This document shows positions 27,164-35,356 of a DNA stretch of 64,000 nt, in pieces; positions within the stretch are counted from its first letter, which is position 1, and every line of letters begins with the position of its first letter. The DNA is from Brevibacterium sp. (GTDB taxonomy: Bacteria > Actinomycetota > Actinomycetes > Actinomycetales > Brevibacteriaceae). The notes under the pieces are model-generated. The model had not been told where the DNA came from. It saw only the letters and a program-made list of their open reading frames with translations, and ran no database searches. The DNA is taken from positions 124,001 through 188,000 of the forward strand of contig NZ_JAPSIB010000003.1 in NCBI RefSeq assembly GCF_031179145.1, given 5' to 3'. A program made the position numbers and the translations under genes.

Positions 27164-27459
27164 AAATGGGGGTTGCAGTCATGGCGACGCGGGCTCCGTT
27201 GGAGCTGGACGAAACGCCGTTGAACTAGCTGCTACGCTCTCCGTGGGCGCATCTGCGTCTGAGGAGTCCAGTTGGGTTTTTGTGGGGTCGGATGCGAACC
27301 CGGACTCGTTGCAGTCCCGGATGGTTCCTGTGGTGGCACTTGAATAGTATTTGGTCAACAGCGTGTAGATAATGCTGTGGACCTTACTGCTCGTGTTTCG
27401 CTATGTATTCTCTTGAATTTGAGCCGGTTAGACGTGGGCTAGTTCAACTAGCGCCCGGT

Positions 27460-27473
27460 GTTTCACGTGAAAC
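27460..27473 (+). other. Perfect parS site
   Basis: GTTTCACGTGAAAC, flanked by T on the left and G on the right. Confidence 0.95.
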
Positions 27474-27482
27474 GGCCGCCGT

Positions 27483-27496
27483 GTTTCACGCGAAGT
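27483..27496 (+). other. Degenerate parS-like site (3 mismatches)
   Basis: GTTTCACGCGAAGT, starting 23 bp after the perfect site at 27460. It shares the CACGCG core with the tandem array that follows. Confidence 0.5.
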
Positions 27497-27555
27497 TGTG
27501 GGGCCGAGGGCCAAATTGGCGCTCTGCTCTTGTTTCAACCAGGATACGCCGTCTC

Positions 27556-27641
27556 GGTTCACGCGAAACACTCGTTTCACGGGAAACCCCCGTTTCAAGC
27601 GAAAGACTCGCTTCACGCGCAACGCTCGCTTCACTCGAAAA
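27556..27641 (+). repeat. Five parS-like units in tandem at exactly 18-bp period
   Basis: Units start at 27556, 27574, 27592, 27610 and 27628: GGTTCACGCGAAAC, GTTTCACGGGAAAC, GTTTCAAGCGAAAG, GCTTCACGCGCAAC and GCTTCACTCGAAAA, with 2, 1, 3, 3 and 4 mismatches to the consensus. Spacers are 4 nt (ACTC, CCCC, ACTC, GCTC). All five have lost the T of CACGTG (C in four, G in one), which suggests one founder unit amplified after that change. Confidence 0.9.
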
Positions 27642-27863
27642 CTTGGGTCACGTTTATCGACAACGCCAACCGGCGCGTCTTCTACGGCACCCTGCCGGCG
27701 GGGAGACTAACTGGTAGGCCTGGGTTATCGTCAGCCAAATGATTCTACCGGGCGGCGACGGCTGTCTCCTGGCAGCTTTACTGAGTGCAACCGCCGCCCG
27801 GTGATCATTTCGTCCGTCCTGCGGGTTTGTCGCTTTGGGCATATTCTGAGCGCCGGCTAGGAA

Positions 27864-27877
27864 GTTTCACGTGGAAC
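27864..27877 (+). other. parS-like site (1 mismatch)
   Basis: GTTTCACGTGGAAC, the actinobacterial variant. Confidence 0.88.
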
Positions 27878-28397
27878 ATCCGATGGTATTGAGAAGCAGC
27901 TGCTACTGGATCTGGGTGGCCTATTCTCTCAACTGCGACCACGGCCCTGTTTAGGACGTCTGTTTCCCTGACTGATGGTGTCAATCGCCGGCGAGAGCGG
28001 ATACCGCCCGTCCCTAGCAAAGTTCGTGATTTGGTCAGCGAAGTTGGAATCTTGGCTCCTCCGTCCGCCGCGGTACCTCGTTACGCCTCGCTCGAGTTAT
28101 CAAAACGGACTTGACCCTTCCAGCTGATTGATTTCGTTTAAACACAGAGCTGTCATCGCCGACTCAAGGGTTCTGGCAACGGCATGCATCGACTTCTACA
28201 ACGATGGGTCGGCTGCTGGTCCTCTGGGGATGGGGATTTCCGGAACTAATACTATACCGCCACCCTCGCTTTCAACTTTCCAGTAGGTCTCTGCCACCTG
28301 TGAGCCGAGGCGTTACGTCTTCCTGTCAGCCATTCACCCTCTCGGACTTCTCGAACAATTCGTATAAACACCGATACCCCGGGTTCTCCCCGGCGGC

Positions 28398-28411
28398 GTT
28401 TCACGTGAAAC
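28398..28411 (+). other. Perfect parS site
   Basis: GTTTCACGTGAAAC. It begins a series of five sites with start-to-start distances of 242, 251, 267 and 271 bp. Confidence 0.95.
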
Positions 28412-28639
28412 ACTCACATCAGGGACAGGAAAGGAGGATTGAGTGGTTCGCGTTTGTTGCTGTAGGTTTATGAGACCGCAGTAGCTACATGTTGGTGTAT
28501 TTGACGGTTACGCGTAGGCTGACCGTCTTCCCTAATCGGGCCGGTGGTATCGAGCTCATTAGGACCTGTTATTGGTCTACTGCTGTGGGCAGTCGCGGAT
28601 CGGGCGAACTGGCTGCCGGAATTCCCATTACGGGGTGGC

Positions 28640-28653
28640 GCTTCACGTGAAAC
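28640..28653 (+). other. parS-like site (1 mismatch)
   Basis: GCTTCACGTGAAAC. The core and right half-site are perfect. Confidence 0.85.
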
Positions 28654-28890
28654 ACTGCTTTCAGAGGTGGACCTCTTCGCTGGTGGAGGCTTGCAGATAT
28701 ACCTGTCTCCGTGGGTTATAGGCATGTACTCCGGTACGGAGCTTGGGGAGGGGCGGCTGTTTGTGTTTCCGCGGCTGGCATGCGGCCCTGCGGTGCTCCT
28801 CCTGAGGTTGCAAGTCGTGAGCAGTGTTGGAGTACCACTTGGTCCTGTCGGTCCTGGGTAGCTGATCAAGTCAGTTTCGGCGTAGGTCGT

Positions 28891-28904
28891 GTTCCACGTG
28901 AAAC
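28891..28904 (+). other. parS-like site (1 mismatch)
   Basis: GTTCCACGTGAAAC, the same variant as at 26336. Confidence 0.85.
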
Positions 28905-29157
28905 GGGAAGACTCCTTCTCGTGGACGCGCCGCCAGACGGGTTCATACTGTGAGCGGCGGATAGCCGTTCCTCCTTGCCTACATCTCTCAGTTACCGGAC
29001 GCTTCCTTCGGAGTGTTAGTTGTCCTTAGGTATTCAGCTTGCGTCCTTACGTGAGCTCGGACCTCGTGCCAATTGGGTCGCTTTCGCTACTCGCTTGTAA
29101 TGCAGGATCCGGATCCGGCATTATCCAATCTGTGGAGCCTATGGCTGCTCAGCTTTT

Positions 29158-29171
29158 GTTTCACGTGAAAC
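29158..29171 (+). other. Perfect parS site
   Basis: GTTTCACGTGAAAC, preceded by T. Confidence 0.95.
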
Positions 29172-29428
29172 GGCTCCTGTCTCCTCTTCTGCGCCCGTCA
29201 ACGCGCGTAGCCGGTCACTCCGCGCAAGTGAGTCACGTAACCGTTGGTGCGTACGTGGGGTACTAGTTTCAGGACGTGGTGGTCATGCGCAGCGGAAGCT
29301 GATGAGGGCATCATGGTATGCGCCGTAGCTTAGCAGGATCTATAAGCGCGTGAGGCAACCCGCTGTTGGTGTGGATCGCGTGCCTCATGTCACGGTCGTA
29401 AGGCTAGTAGAGTTCCCCACTCGTCAGT

Positions 29429-29442
29429 GCTTCACGTGGAAC
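29429..29442 (+). other. parS-like site (2 mismatches)
   Basis: GCTTCACGTGGAAC. The CACGTG core is intact with one change in each half-site. Confidence 0.7.
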
Positions 29443-29981
29443 GTGGCAGCTCCGACGGCGCTGAAAAAAGGCAAATAGCGGCCTATACAACAACCCACTT
29501 CCGTAGCAGCGCGGCAGTAGGCCCTGTACTACTTCTCACAATTCTGAACTGGCTACAACGTGAACATCGGCTCTCTTAGTCGTTGTGGGTCTATTTCACA
29601 GCACCGGGCTCGCTGGCATCCGCTAATTGGTATTGCTGGGTGCCTGCCGCACGGCGCAGAGGAGAAACACGCATATCGGCGTGTACGGTTCTGGGGACCG
29701 CCAAGGGTTTGACGTGGCGCAGCTATACCTGCCGATCGGCGTGATCGACGTCGCAGCGATTCGCCCGTCTCGATTGTCAACGGGTGAGCGAAACCAGATG
29801 GAATGCCCCTGCGAGAGGGAGCAAGTTGCCTCTGACAAACCTTTGGGCGTTCTGCGACGAAGTATTATCGGAGCCCCAAGGTTGCGAGACTAACTGGTGT
29901 CGAGTTGGGAGTGCGTTCGTCGCGCATTCTGCGTTGCTACGGGATGGAACAGTGGGCTTCAGTGTGGCTCGTACTTAGTGC

Positions 29982-29995
29982 GTTTCACGTGAAAC
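29982..29995 (+). other. Perfect parS site
   Basis: GTTTCACGTGAAAC. It is paired with the next site 37 bp away. Confidence 0.95.
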
Positions 29996-30012
29996 GGTCG
30001 ATGCAGGACGAC

Positions 30013-30038
30013 CGTCCTGTTTCACGTGGAACAGGACG
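30013..30038 (+). other. parS site inside an extended 26-bp palindrome
   Basis: GTTTCACGTGGAAC (30019-30032) is flanked by CGTCCT on the left and AGGACG on the right, extending the inverted symmetry to 26 bp with a single mismatched pair. A further CAGGACG lies just upstream (30004-30010) and could pair with the left flank instead. Confidence 0.88.
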
Positions 30039-30168
30039 CGAACTAGTCACTAGCCCGCGCGGCCATCTGTGCCGCTGAGCGCTGGGCGCGAGTATTCAAC
30101 TGTGCCCGGCTCGAGGCCTGACTACAATGCGGTGGGTCCAGGCCGAACGGAGCCGGCGCACTCCACGC

Positions 30169-31278
30169 TCAGTTGTAGGCCTTGATCGCTTCAATGCTGA
30201 GCGTGCCGGTCTCCGGATCGGCATCTTCTTTGACGTGGAGCCGCTGCAGTGCCGCGGCGATTCCTACTGCCATCGCATCTCTGACCTGGGCGTCCTCAAG
30301 GTTCTGGAGATCATCCGGGTTAGTCAGGTAGCCCGCCACGACATGCACTTTTGGAGTCCTGAGTCGCTTCAATGAAGCCCAGGATCGTGCGTGTGTGCGG
30401 CAGTCTCGCATACCCGTCCGCACAGTGATCTCGCTCTGGATGAGCGAGGCCAGGCGCGCACCGATCGGTGAGTTCACGTTGGGGTGTTTCTCGTGCCCGA
30501 AGTAGAAGGAAGATACTCCATTGGCCTGCGGAGAGCGATTGACGTCGGCAGAAATCGTGATGACTGCCGAAGCACCGAGCTGATCAGCCTTGCTGACTTC
30601 AACAGATTTGCCGGAGACGACGATCGCTCCGGCACCGACGGCCTCCAAGCGGCCTGCCAATCGGCGGGCGATATCCTTGGTGATCTCCTCCTCCTTGGCC
30701 GACTGAGCCGGAGTCATCGGAAGAGCCACGAAATCTACAACTGTAGTTGCAGCTTCGATGACAAAGGTGCGTCCGACGAGCGATGTGCCTGAAGCAGCGA
30801 CTCGGGCGGCTTCTTCGAGTGCGAACAGGTTGCCGGTGTCCTGCTGCCTGTCAATGGCTGAGAGCCCGCGCAGCGTCTGTGGCCCTGCCACCCCGTCCGC
30901 CTTCGCGCCCAAACTCTTCTGAAGCTCTTTGACGGCCGCTTCGGTCACATTGCGATATTCGGCATCGATGAGTCCCGCGTAGAAGCCGAGAGCGGCGAGA
31001 CGCTGCTGAAGCTTCAGCACATCGTCGCCGGCGTACGGCTTGACGGGGTCGTAGCGGAGCACACGGTCTCCGAGCTGGTACCGGGCCCGTTCGAGTTCAG
31101 CGAATGTCTCTGAACCGAGCACGCCGTCACAGAGTATTCCCCGCATCTGCTGGAACTCCCGCAGGGCGAGCTCGAATTCTCTATCGAACGCTCCTGTTCC
31201 GGATTGGCCGACATTCAGACCCATGCGGGCCATCTGAGACTTGACGGTCGTCAGGACTTCAGAGGAATCGCCACGCAT
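30169..31278 (-). CDS. CwlM-like protein: two peptidoglycan-binding domains and a catalytically dead amidase_3 domain
   Basis: 369 residues from ATG 31278 (RGDSSEVLTTVKSQMARMGL); an in-frame TTG at 31305 is less likely. Two PG_binding_1 repeats come first (LALREFQQMRGILCDGVLG and AAVKELQKSLGAKADGVAGP). The rest aligns by order with N-acetylmuramoyl-L-alanine amidase (Amidase_3), but key zinc and catalytic residues are gone: DPGHGG is replaced by IEAATT, the SIHAN-type strand reads TISADVN, and the terminal VExGFLxNP reads VAGYLTNPDD. The gene sits beside trxA/trxB and parAB like mycobacterial CwlM, which regulates peptidoglycan precursor synthesis through MurA when phosphorylated. A regulatory rather than hydrolytic role is likely. 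No signal peptide is seen, so it should be cytoplasmic. Confidence 0.85.
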   Translation of the reverse strand: MRGDSSEVLTTVKSQMARMGLNVGQSGTGAFDREFELALREFQQMRGILCDGVLGSETFAELERARYQLGDRVLRYDPVKPYAGDDVLKLQQRLAALGFYAGLIDAEYRNVTEAAVKELQKSLGAKADGVAGPQTLRGLSAIDRQQDTGNLFALEEAARVAASGTSLVGRTFVIEAATTVVDFVALPMTPAQSAKEEEITKDIARRLAGRLEAVGAGAIVVSGKSVEVSKADQLGASAVITISADVNRSPQANGVSSFYFGHEKHPNVNSPIGARLASLIQSEITVRTGMRDCRTHARSWASLKRLRTPKVHVVAGYLTNPDDLQNLEDAQVRDAMAVGIAAALQRLHVKEDADPETGTLSIEAIKAYN

Positions 31279-31351
31279 CAGGTGAGGGTGAGGTCGGTGT
31301 GTCAATTGCTTGCCAATCTGCTGTTCTGATCAGGAGGTCCGAGAACGCGGA

Positions 31352-31381
31352 AGGCGCCTGTTGAAGGTACAACAGGCGCCT
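31352..31381 (-). terminator. Perfect 12-bp hairpin between trxA and the cwlM-like gene
   Basis: AGGCGCCTGTTG (31352-31363) and CAACAGGCGCCT (31370-31381) pair perfectly around a 6-nt loop, 10 bp past the trxA stop. No U-run follows on the reverse strand, so it may end trxB-trxA transcripts only partly, or stabilise their 3' end. Confidence 0.65.
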
Positions 31382-31391
31382 GAGCGTTGGA

Positions 31392-31709
31392 TCAGATGAA
31401 TTCGGAGAGTTCATCCTCGAGGGCGGGCTTCGGCCGAGCCCCGATGATGGTCTTGGCGACCTCACCGTTCTTGAAGACATAGAGCGCGGGAATCGAGGTG
31501 ATCCCGTAGGCGCTGGCGGTCTCCAGGTTCTCATCGGTGTTGACCTTGACGACTGTGAGCTTCTCAGCGTTCTCTTCAGCGATCTGGTCGACGATGGGGC
31601 TGACCATACGGCACGGTCCGCACCATGGGGCCCAGAAGTCGACCAGAACTGGCTTGTCGGACTTGAGCACGGTCTCTTCGAATGTGGCGTCGGTGACTTC
31701 GGTCGTCAT
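31392..31709 (-). CDS. trxA: Thioredoxin
   Basis: A 105-residue classical thioredoxin with the redox site FWAPWCGPCRMVSPIVDQIA and the cis-proline loop YGITSIPALYVFKNGE. It keeps cytosolic proteins reduced. The partner reductase gene trxB lies 66 bp upstream in the same direction, so the pair forms an NADPH-TrxB-TrxA system. Confidence 0.97.
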   Translation of the reverse strand: MTTEVTDATFEETVLKSDKPVLVDFWAPWCGPCRMVSPIVDQIAEENAEKLTVVKVNTDENLETASAYGITSIPALYVFKNGEVAKTIIGARPKPALEDELSEFI

Positions 31710-31775
31710 GGCCTACCTTTCTTCAATCAATGTTCCCCCAAGGGAACAGCTGCGGAAGGGGTTTCATTCCCTCGC

Positions 31776-32771
31776 TCAGGAGCCTACAGGCGCCGTGACT
31801 GCCGCGTCGGTGACGTCGGCAGCTTGAGACTGCTTGGCTGCCGACTCCAGGTCGGCGAGGTAGTGCTCTGCGTCCAATGCTGCGGCACAGCCGGAGCCGG
31901 CGGCAGTGATGGCCTGACGGTACACCGAATCGATGACGTCACCCGCAGCGAAGACACCTTCGATTGAGGTCTTCGAGCTGCGGCCTTCGACCTTGAGGTA
32001 TCCGTCGTCTCGCATGGGCAGCTGGTCAGCGAACAGGCTGGTGCGGGGATCGGAACCGATTGCCACGAACAGCCCGGTGACCGGAAGCTCGGAAGTCTCT
32101 CCGGTGACGGTGTTGCGAACCGTGATTCCGGTCAGTGACTCCTCACCATGGATCTCAGCCACCTCGCTGTCGAGGAGGAACTCAAGCTTCTCGTCGGCGC
32201 GGGCACGGTCCTGCATCGCCTGTGAAGCGCGCAGTTCCTGACGGCGGTGGATCAGTGTCACCTTGGAGGCGAAACGGGTGAGGAACGTGGCCTCCTCGAG
32301 TGCGGAGTCGCCGCCGCCGATCACAGCGATGTGCTGGTTGCGGAAGAAGAAGCCGTCGCAGGTGGCGCACCAGCTCACTCCGTGGCCGGAGAGCTTCTTC
32401 TCGTTGGGAAGGTTGAGCTCACGGTAGGCCGACCCTGTCGCGAGGATGACTGCCTTGGCCGTGTAGCGAGCCCCGAGCGCCGTTTCGATCTCGTGGGCAC
32501 CGGGATTGAGCTTGAGGGTCTCGACATCGTCGTAGACCACCTCGGCGCCGAACCTCTCGGCCTGGGCGCGCATGTTCTCCATGAGCTCAGGACCCTGCAC
32601 GCCTTCCGGGAACCCCGGGAAGTTCTCGACGTCGGTCGTGTTCATGAGCTCACCACCGGCAGTCACCGATCCGGCGATGATCACCGGTGAGAGATTGGCA
32701 CGGGCCGCGTAGACGGCGGCCGTGTAACCGGCCGGACCCGACCCGATGATCACCAATTGAGTTTCAGTCAT
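31776..32771 (-). CDS. trxB: Thioredoxin reductase (NADPH)
   Basis: A 331-residue flavoprotein: FAD-binding IIGSGPAGYTAAVYAARANL, the redox-active CxxC in WCATCDGFFFRNQ, NADPH-binding VIGGGDSALEEATFLTRFAS, and the C-terminal FAD contact GVFAAGDVIDSVYRQAITAA. The enzyme passes electrons from NADPH to thioredoxin TrxA encoded next. An extension of about 20 residues at the C-terminus is rich in Ala/Ser and not conserved. Confidence 0.97.
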   Translation of the reverse strand: MTETQLVIIGSGPAGYTAAVYAARANLSPVIIAGSVTAGGELMNTTDVENFPGFPEGVQGPELMENMRAQAERFGAEVVYDDVETLKLNPGAHEIETALGARYTAKAVILATGSAYRELNLPNEKKLSGHGVSWCATCDGFFFRNQHIAVIGGGDSALEEATFLTRFASKVTLIHRRQELRASQAMQDRARADEKLEFLLDSEVAEIHGEESLTGITVRNTVTGETSELPVTGLFVAIGSDPRTSLFADQLPMRDDGYLKVEGRSSKTSIEGVFAAGDVIDSVYRQAITAAGSGCAAALDAEHYLADLESAAKQSQAADVTDAAVTAPVGS

Positions 32772-32899
32772 GTGCAGATGTCCTGTTCAGCTTCGTTCTC
32801 GATGCGCCGCCGGCGGAGCGGACGCGGATTGTCTGTCGTATATCTAACCGCCGTGCGGGTGGGGCTATTCCTCACGCGCACAGCGGTGAACTTGTCCGA

Positions 32900-35335
32900 C
32901 TACTTGAATTCGACGGTGCTGATCGAGGCGCGGTAGCCACCCTCACCTTTTGGCAGCTTGGTGATCCAGAGGATCAGATTCTCCGTCTCCACACCATCGT
33001 CGAGCTCGACGGTGACTCCGTCCTTGTCGAATTCTCCCTCGCCCACCTTCTTGGCGTCCTCAGGGTCCGAGCCGTCGCGGATCTCGAAGGCACCGCCTGA
33101 CGAGGACGACTTCACCTCGACCTCCTTGACCGTGGTCTTGTCCTTGAGCTCAAAATGCAGGCCGAGCCCCGATTTCAGGTTTCCGAAATCGGCGCTGTTG
33201 TAACGGTCGGTGCGCCACGATCCCTTTTCACCCGGGACGACTTTGTCGGCATTGCCGTCATTCTCACTGTTGTCCCCCTCGGGATCAAGGGCGGAGACCT
33301 TGTCGATCTCCGGAGGCGCCGCCTGGGGTTCCTCGGCGGGCTGTTCGGTTTCCTGGTCCGCTGGCTGCGCCGGCGACGGGGAATCCGCGACTGTGCCCGA
33401 ATCGTCGCCCGAGTTCTGGTTGAACACGACGATCCCGATCACGAGCGCGGCGACGAGGATGACTGCCAGGAGGATCCACAGGAACGGCTTCTTCCGCCGC
33501 TCAGATGCGTCCGAGTCGGGTCCGGGTCCGCGCGTTCCGGTTCCTGCTGCACCGGGAGCTGCCCCGGTTCCTCCTGGGCCGGCACCAGCCGGAGTTGCAC
33601 CTGTCGCGGCTGCTCCGACCCCGACCGCCGTTGCGCCGACGCCTGCCGCACCGACCGCAGCGGCCACTCGGGGCCGAGTGTCGCCACTCTGCTGCTCGGC
33701 AGCTCCTTGTGTCGAGACAGGCTGCGTCGACGCTCCTTGCGTCGAGGCTTGTGAGCCGGCCGCCGTTCGGTTCGTCACCGGGGCCTGTGGGGACATGGGT
33801 GCGGTGGACACGTCGTCGATGTCGCCGGGAGAGAGCCTGCGGACCTGTTTCGGTGGGGTGTGAGCGGTCTCCGCTCGCTTGCCCGCCGAGGCTGCTTCGA
33901 GGGCGGCGATGCGACGTCGAGCTTCCTCCTCCTTGGCCCGGGCGATGCGTCGTTCGCGCTCGTACTCACGCAGCTGGTGCTCACGCTGCTGCTCGTAGGT
34001 TTCGAACATGCCTCCGAGGAACCACGAACCGTCGTCCTCGTCATCCATGATCACCCGCGTGTCATTGTCGTCGTCCTCGGCGACGATGTCGAGCGCCTGG
34101 GTGTCCGGATCATTGGGATCCTGGGCGTCACGGTTCATGATCGGGGTCGTCATGTTGTCGTCATACTCGCGGTCGGCATAGCCGGAGTAGTCGGAATACG
34201 TCTGCTCCGGCTCCCATTCGTCCCATTCCTGGGCGGCGTTGTCGATCTGCGAGGCGCCGACGGGGAAACTCGAGGCCTCACGCATCTGCATCCGGTCCGC
34301 GTAGCGTCCGGTGGTCCTGCCCACCACTCCTGCGGCCAGACCGCGGGTGCCGGGGCGGGTGATGCCGATCCGCACCAGCGCCGCTTTGACCTGGTCCTCG
34401 CTGGCTGTGGCCTGCGAGCCGACCTCACCGATGGATTTCGACCTCGGGGTGGGAAGCCGAGTCGCCTCGTCGAAGCTTCGCGGAGCCTGGTTGAACAGGT
34501 TCTCGTTCTCGCGCACAGGCGCGGTGCTGACGTAGCGCAGGATCTGGGGGTCCCACTCGGCGAGGTATCCCAGGACCTCGGCCACCGAGCCCGGGCCCGG
34601 ATCGACGCCGGTGAGGATCCCGGTGACGAAGTCGTCGACCGTTGTGGGCAGCGCCGGGTTGAGGGAACTCGCGCGGGCGATCCGCGAGTTCTCCCGGCCC
34701 GAGGGCGGAATCCCGCTGACCGCCTCGTCGCCGGGCCAATAGCCGGTCAGAGCCGCATAGAAGAGCCGGACCAGGTCAAGGGCGTCCTGCCGGGAGGCCT
34801 TCGTCGGAGTCCAGTCCTCGGCCTGGATCACTCCGGTGCCCAGCGCCAGGGCGGTGTCGATGCCAATGCCGGAGACGAGGACACTGCCCTTGGAGGTGAT
34901 GCCGACGGTGCTCGGGCGCAGGAACATATGGAACAGTCCGCGACGGGCAGCCGCGACGAGGACAGTGCCGATCTCACCGATCAGGGCTCGGGCGGCATCG
35001 AGGGACATCGGTGTGCGCGGGATGATCTCCCCGAGCGGTGCGGCCGCGATGCGTTCGACGACGACGTAGTCGAGGCCGTTGGCCTGTCCGACGTCGAGCG
35101 TCGGGGCGATGCGGTGATCGCCGAGGATCGACACCCGCCTGGCCGCATCGAGCATGTCTCCGGACTTCTCGGCATCGGCGACGTGGATGAGAACGGGCTC
35201 GTCGAGAATGGCGTCGAGCGCGGTGCAGACAGCACCTGCCTCCGGGGCTTCCTCAATCCATGGACGGTCGATCGTCGATACAACATAACGACCGGCCACG
35301 ACCATGCCGGGTTCGATATGGATCAGGGTGATCAC
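32900..35335 (-). CDS. MviN-type pseudokinase with a membrane helix and extracellular beta-sandwich domain
   Basis: 811 residues. The N-terminal 280 or so follow a Ser/Thr kinase fold (GRYVVSTIDRPW to about SVAEVLGYLAEW), but the catalytic loop HxDxKxxN is HMFLRPSTVGIT and DFG is VSGIG, so it is a pseudokinase. A Pro/Ala/Thr-rich and charged linker of about 350 residues follows, including an EYERERRIARAKEEEARRRI coiled coil, then a membrane helix (FLWILLAVILVAALVIGIVV) and an extracellular F5/8-like domain ending VEFK. In mycobacteria this module is fused to MurJ; here it is a separate gene 21 bp downstream of murJ. The start is uncertain: the apparent GTG at 35335 lies within a perfect ribosome-binding sequence GGAGGTGATCACC, so translation may begin a few codons later. 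Confidence 0.85.
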   Translation of the reverse strand: MITLIHIEPGMVVAGRYVVSTIDRPWIEEAPEAGAVCTALDAILDEPVLIHVADAEKSGDMLDAARRVSILGDHRIAPTLDVGQANGLDYVVVERIAAAPLGEIIPRTPMSLDAARALIGEIGTVLVAAARRGLFHMFLRPSTVGITSKGSVLVSGIGIDTALALGTGVIQAEDWTPTKASRQDALDLVRLFYAALTGYWPGDEAVSGIPPSGRENSRIARASSLNPALPTTVDDFVTGILTGVDPGPGSVAEVLGYLAEWDPQILRYVSTAPVRENENLFNQAPRSFDEATRLPTPRSKSIGEVGSQATASEDQVKAALVRIGITRPGTRGLAAGVVGRTTGRYADRMQMREASSFPVGASQIDNAAQEWDEWEPEQTYSDYSGYADREYDDNMTTPIMNRDAQDPNDPDTQALDIVAEDDDNDTRVIMDDEDDGSWFLGGMFETYEQQREHQLREYERERRIARAKEEEARRRIAALEAASAGKRAETAHTPPKQVRRLSPGDIDDVSTAPMSPQAPVTNRTAAGSQASTQGASTQPVSTQGAAEQQSGDTRPRVAAAVGAAGVGATAVGVGAAATGATPAGAGPGGTGAAPGAAGTGTRGPGPDSDASERRKKPFLWILLAVILVAALVIGIVVFNQNSGDDSGTVADSPSPAQPADQETEQPAEEPQAAPPEIDKVSALDPEGDNSENDGNADKVVPGEKGSWRTDRYNSADFGNLKSGLGLHFELKDKTTVKEVEVKSSSSGGAFEIRDGSDPEDAKKVGEGEFDKDGVTVELDDGVETENLILWITKLPKGEGGYRASISTVEFK

Positions 35336-35356
35336 CTCCGTGGGGACTGAGTGCGG

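Larger units (their letters stand above)
26138..30168. other. 4-kb gene-free parS-rich region (candidate centromere)
   Basis: About 4030 bp between the parB stop and the stop of the convergent cwlM-like gene. All open frames are short, start without ribosome sites, match nothing I recognise and often run through parS sites. Base composition looks distinctly less GC-rich than the flanking genes. The only recurrent signal is the parS motif: twelve sites with at most one mismatch to GTTTCACGTGAAAC (five perfect) and at least eight weaker copies. No transposase, integrase, tRNA or gene remnant is visible. A terminator at its left end and convergent genes on both sides would keep it free of read-through transcription. 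Confidence 0.85.

Noticed and set aside
26889-27347. 152-codon forward ORF in the parS field
   Set aside because: No ribosome site, no family resemblance, and it runs through a perfect parS palindrome; probably chance in a non-coding region.
27556-27641. 18-bp array considered as a CRISPR
   Set aside because: Spacers are only 4 nt and the repeats are palindromic parS variants; no cas genes in the window.
29322-29392. tRNA-like stretch (GTAGCTTAGCAGG) in the parS field
   Set aside because: Only a D-arm-like piece; no acceptor stem or T-arm can be formed.
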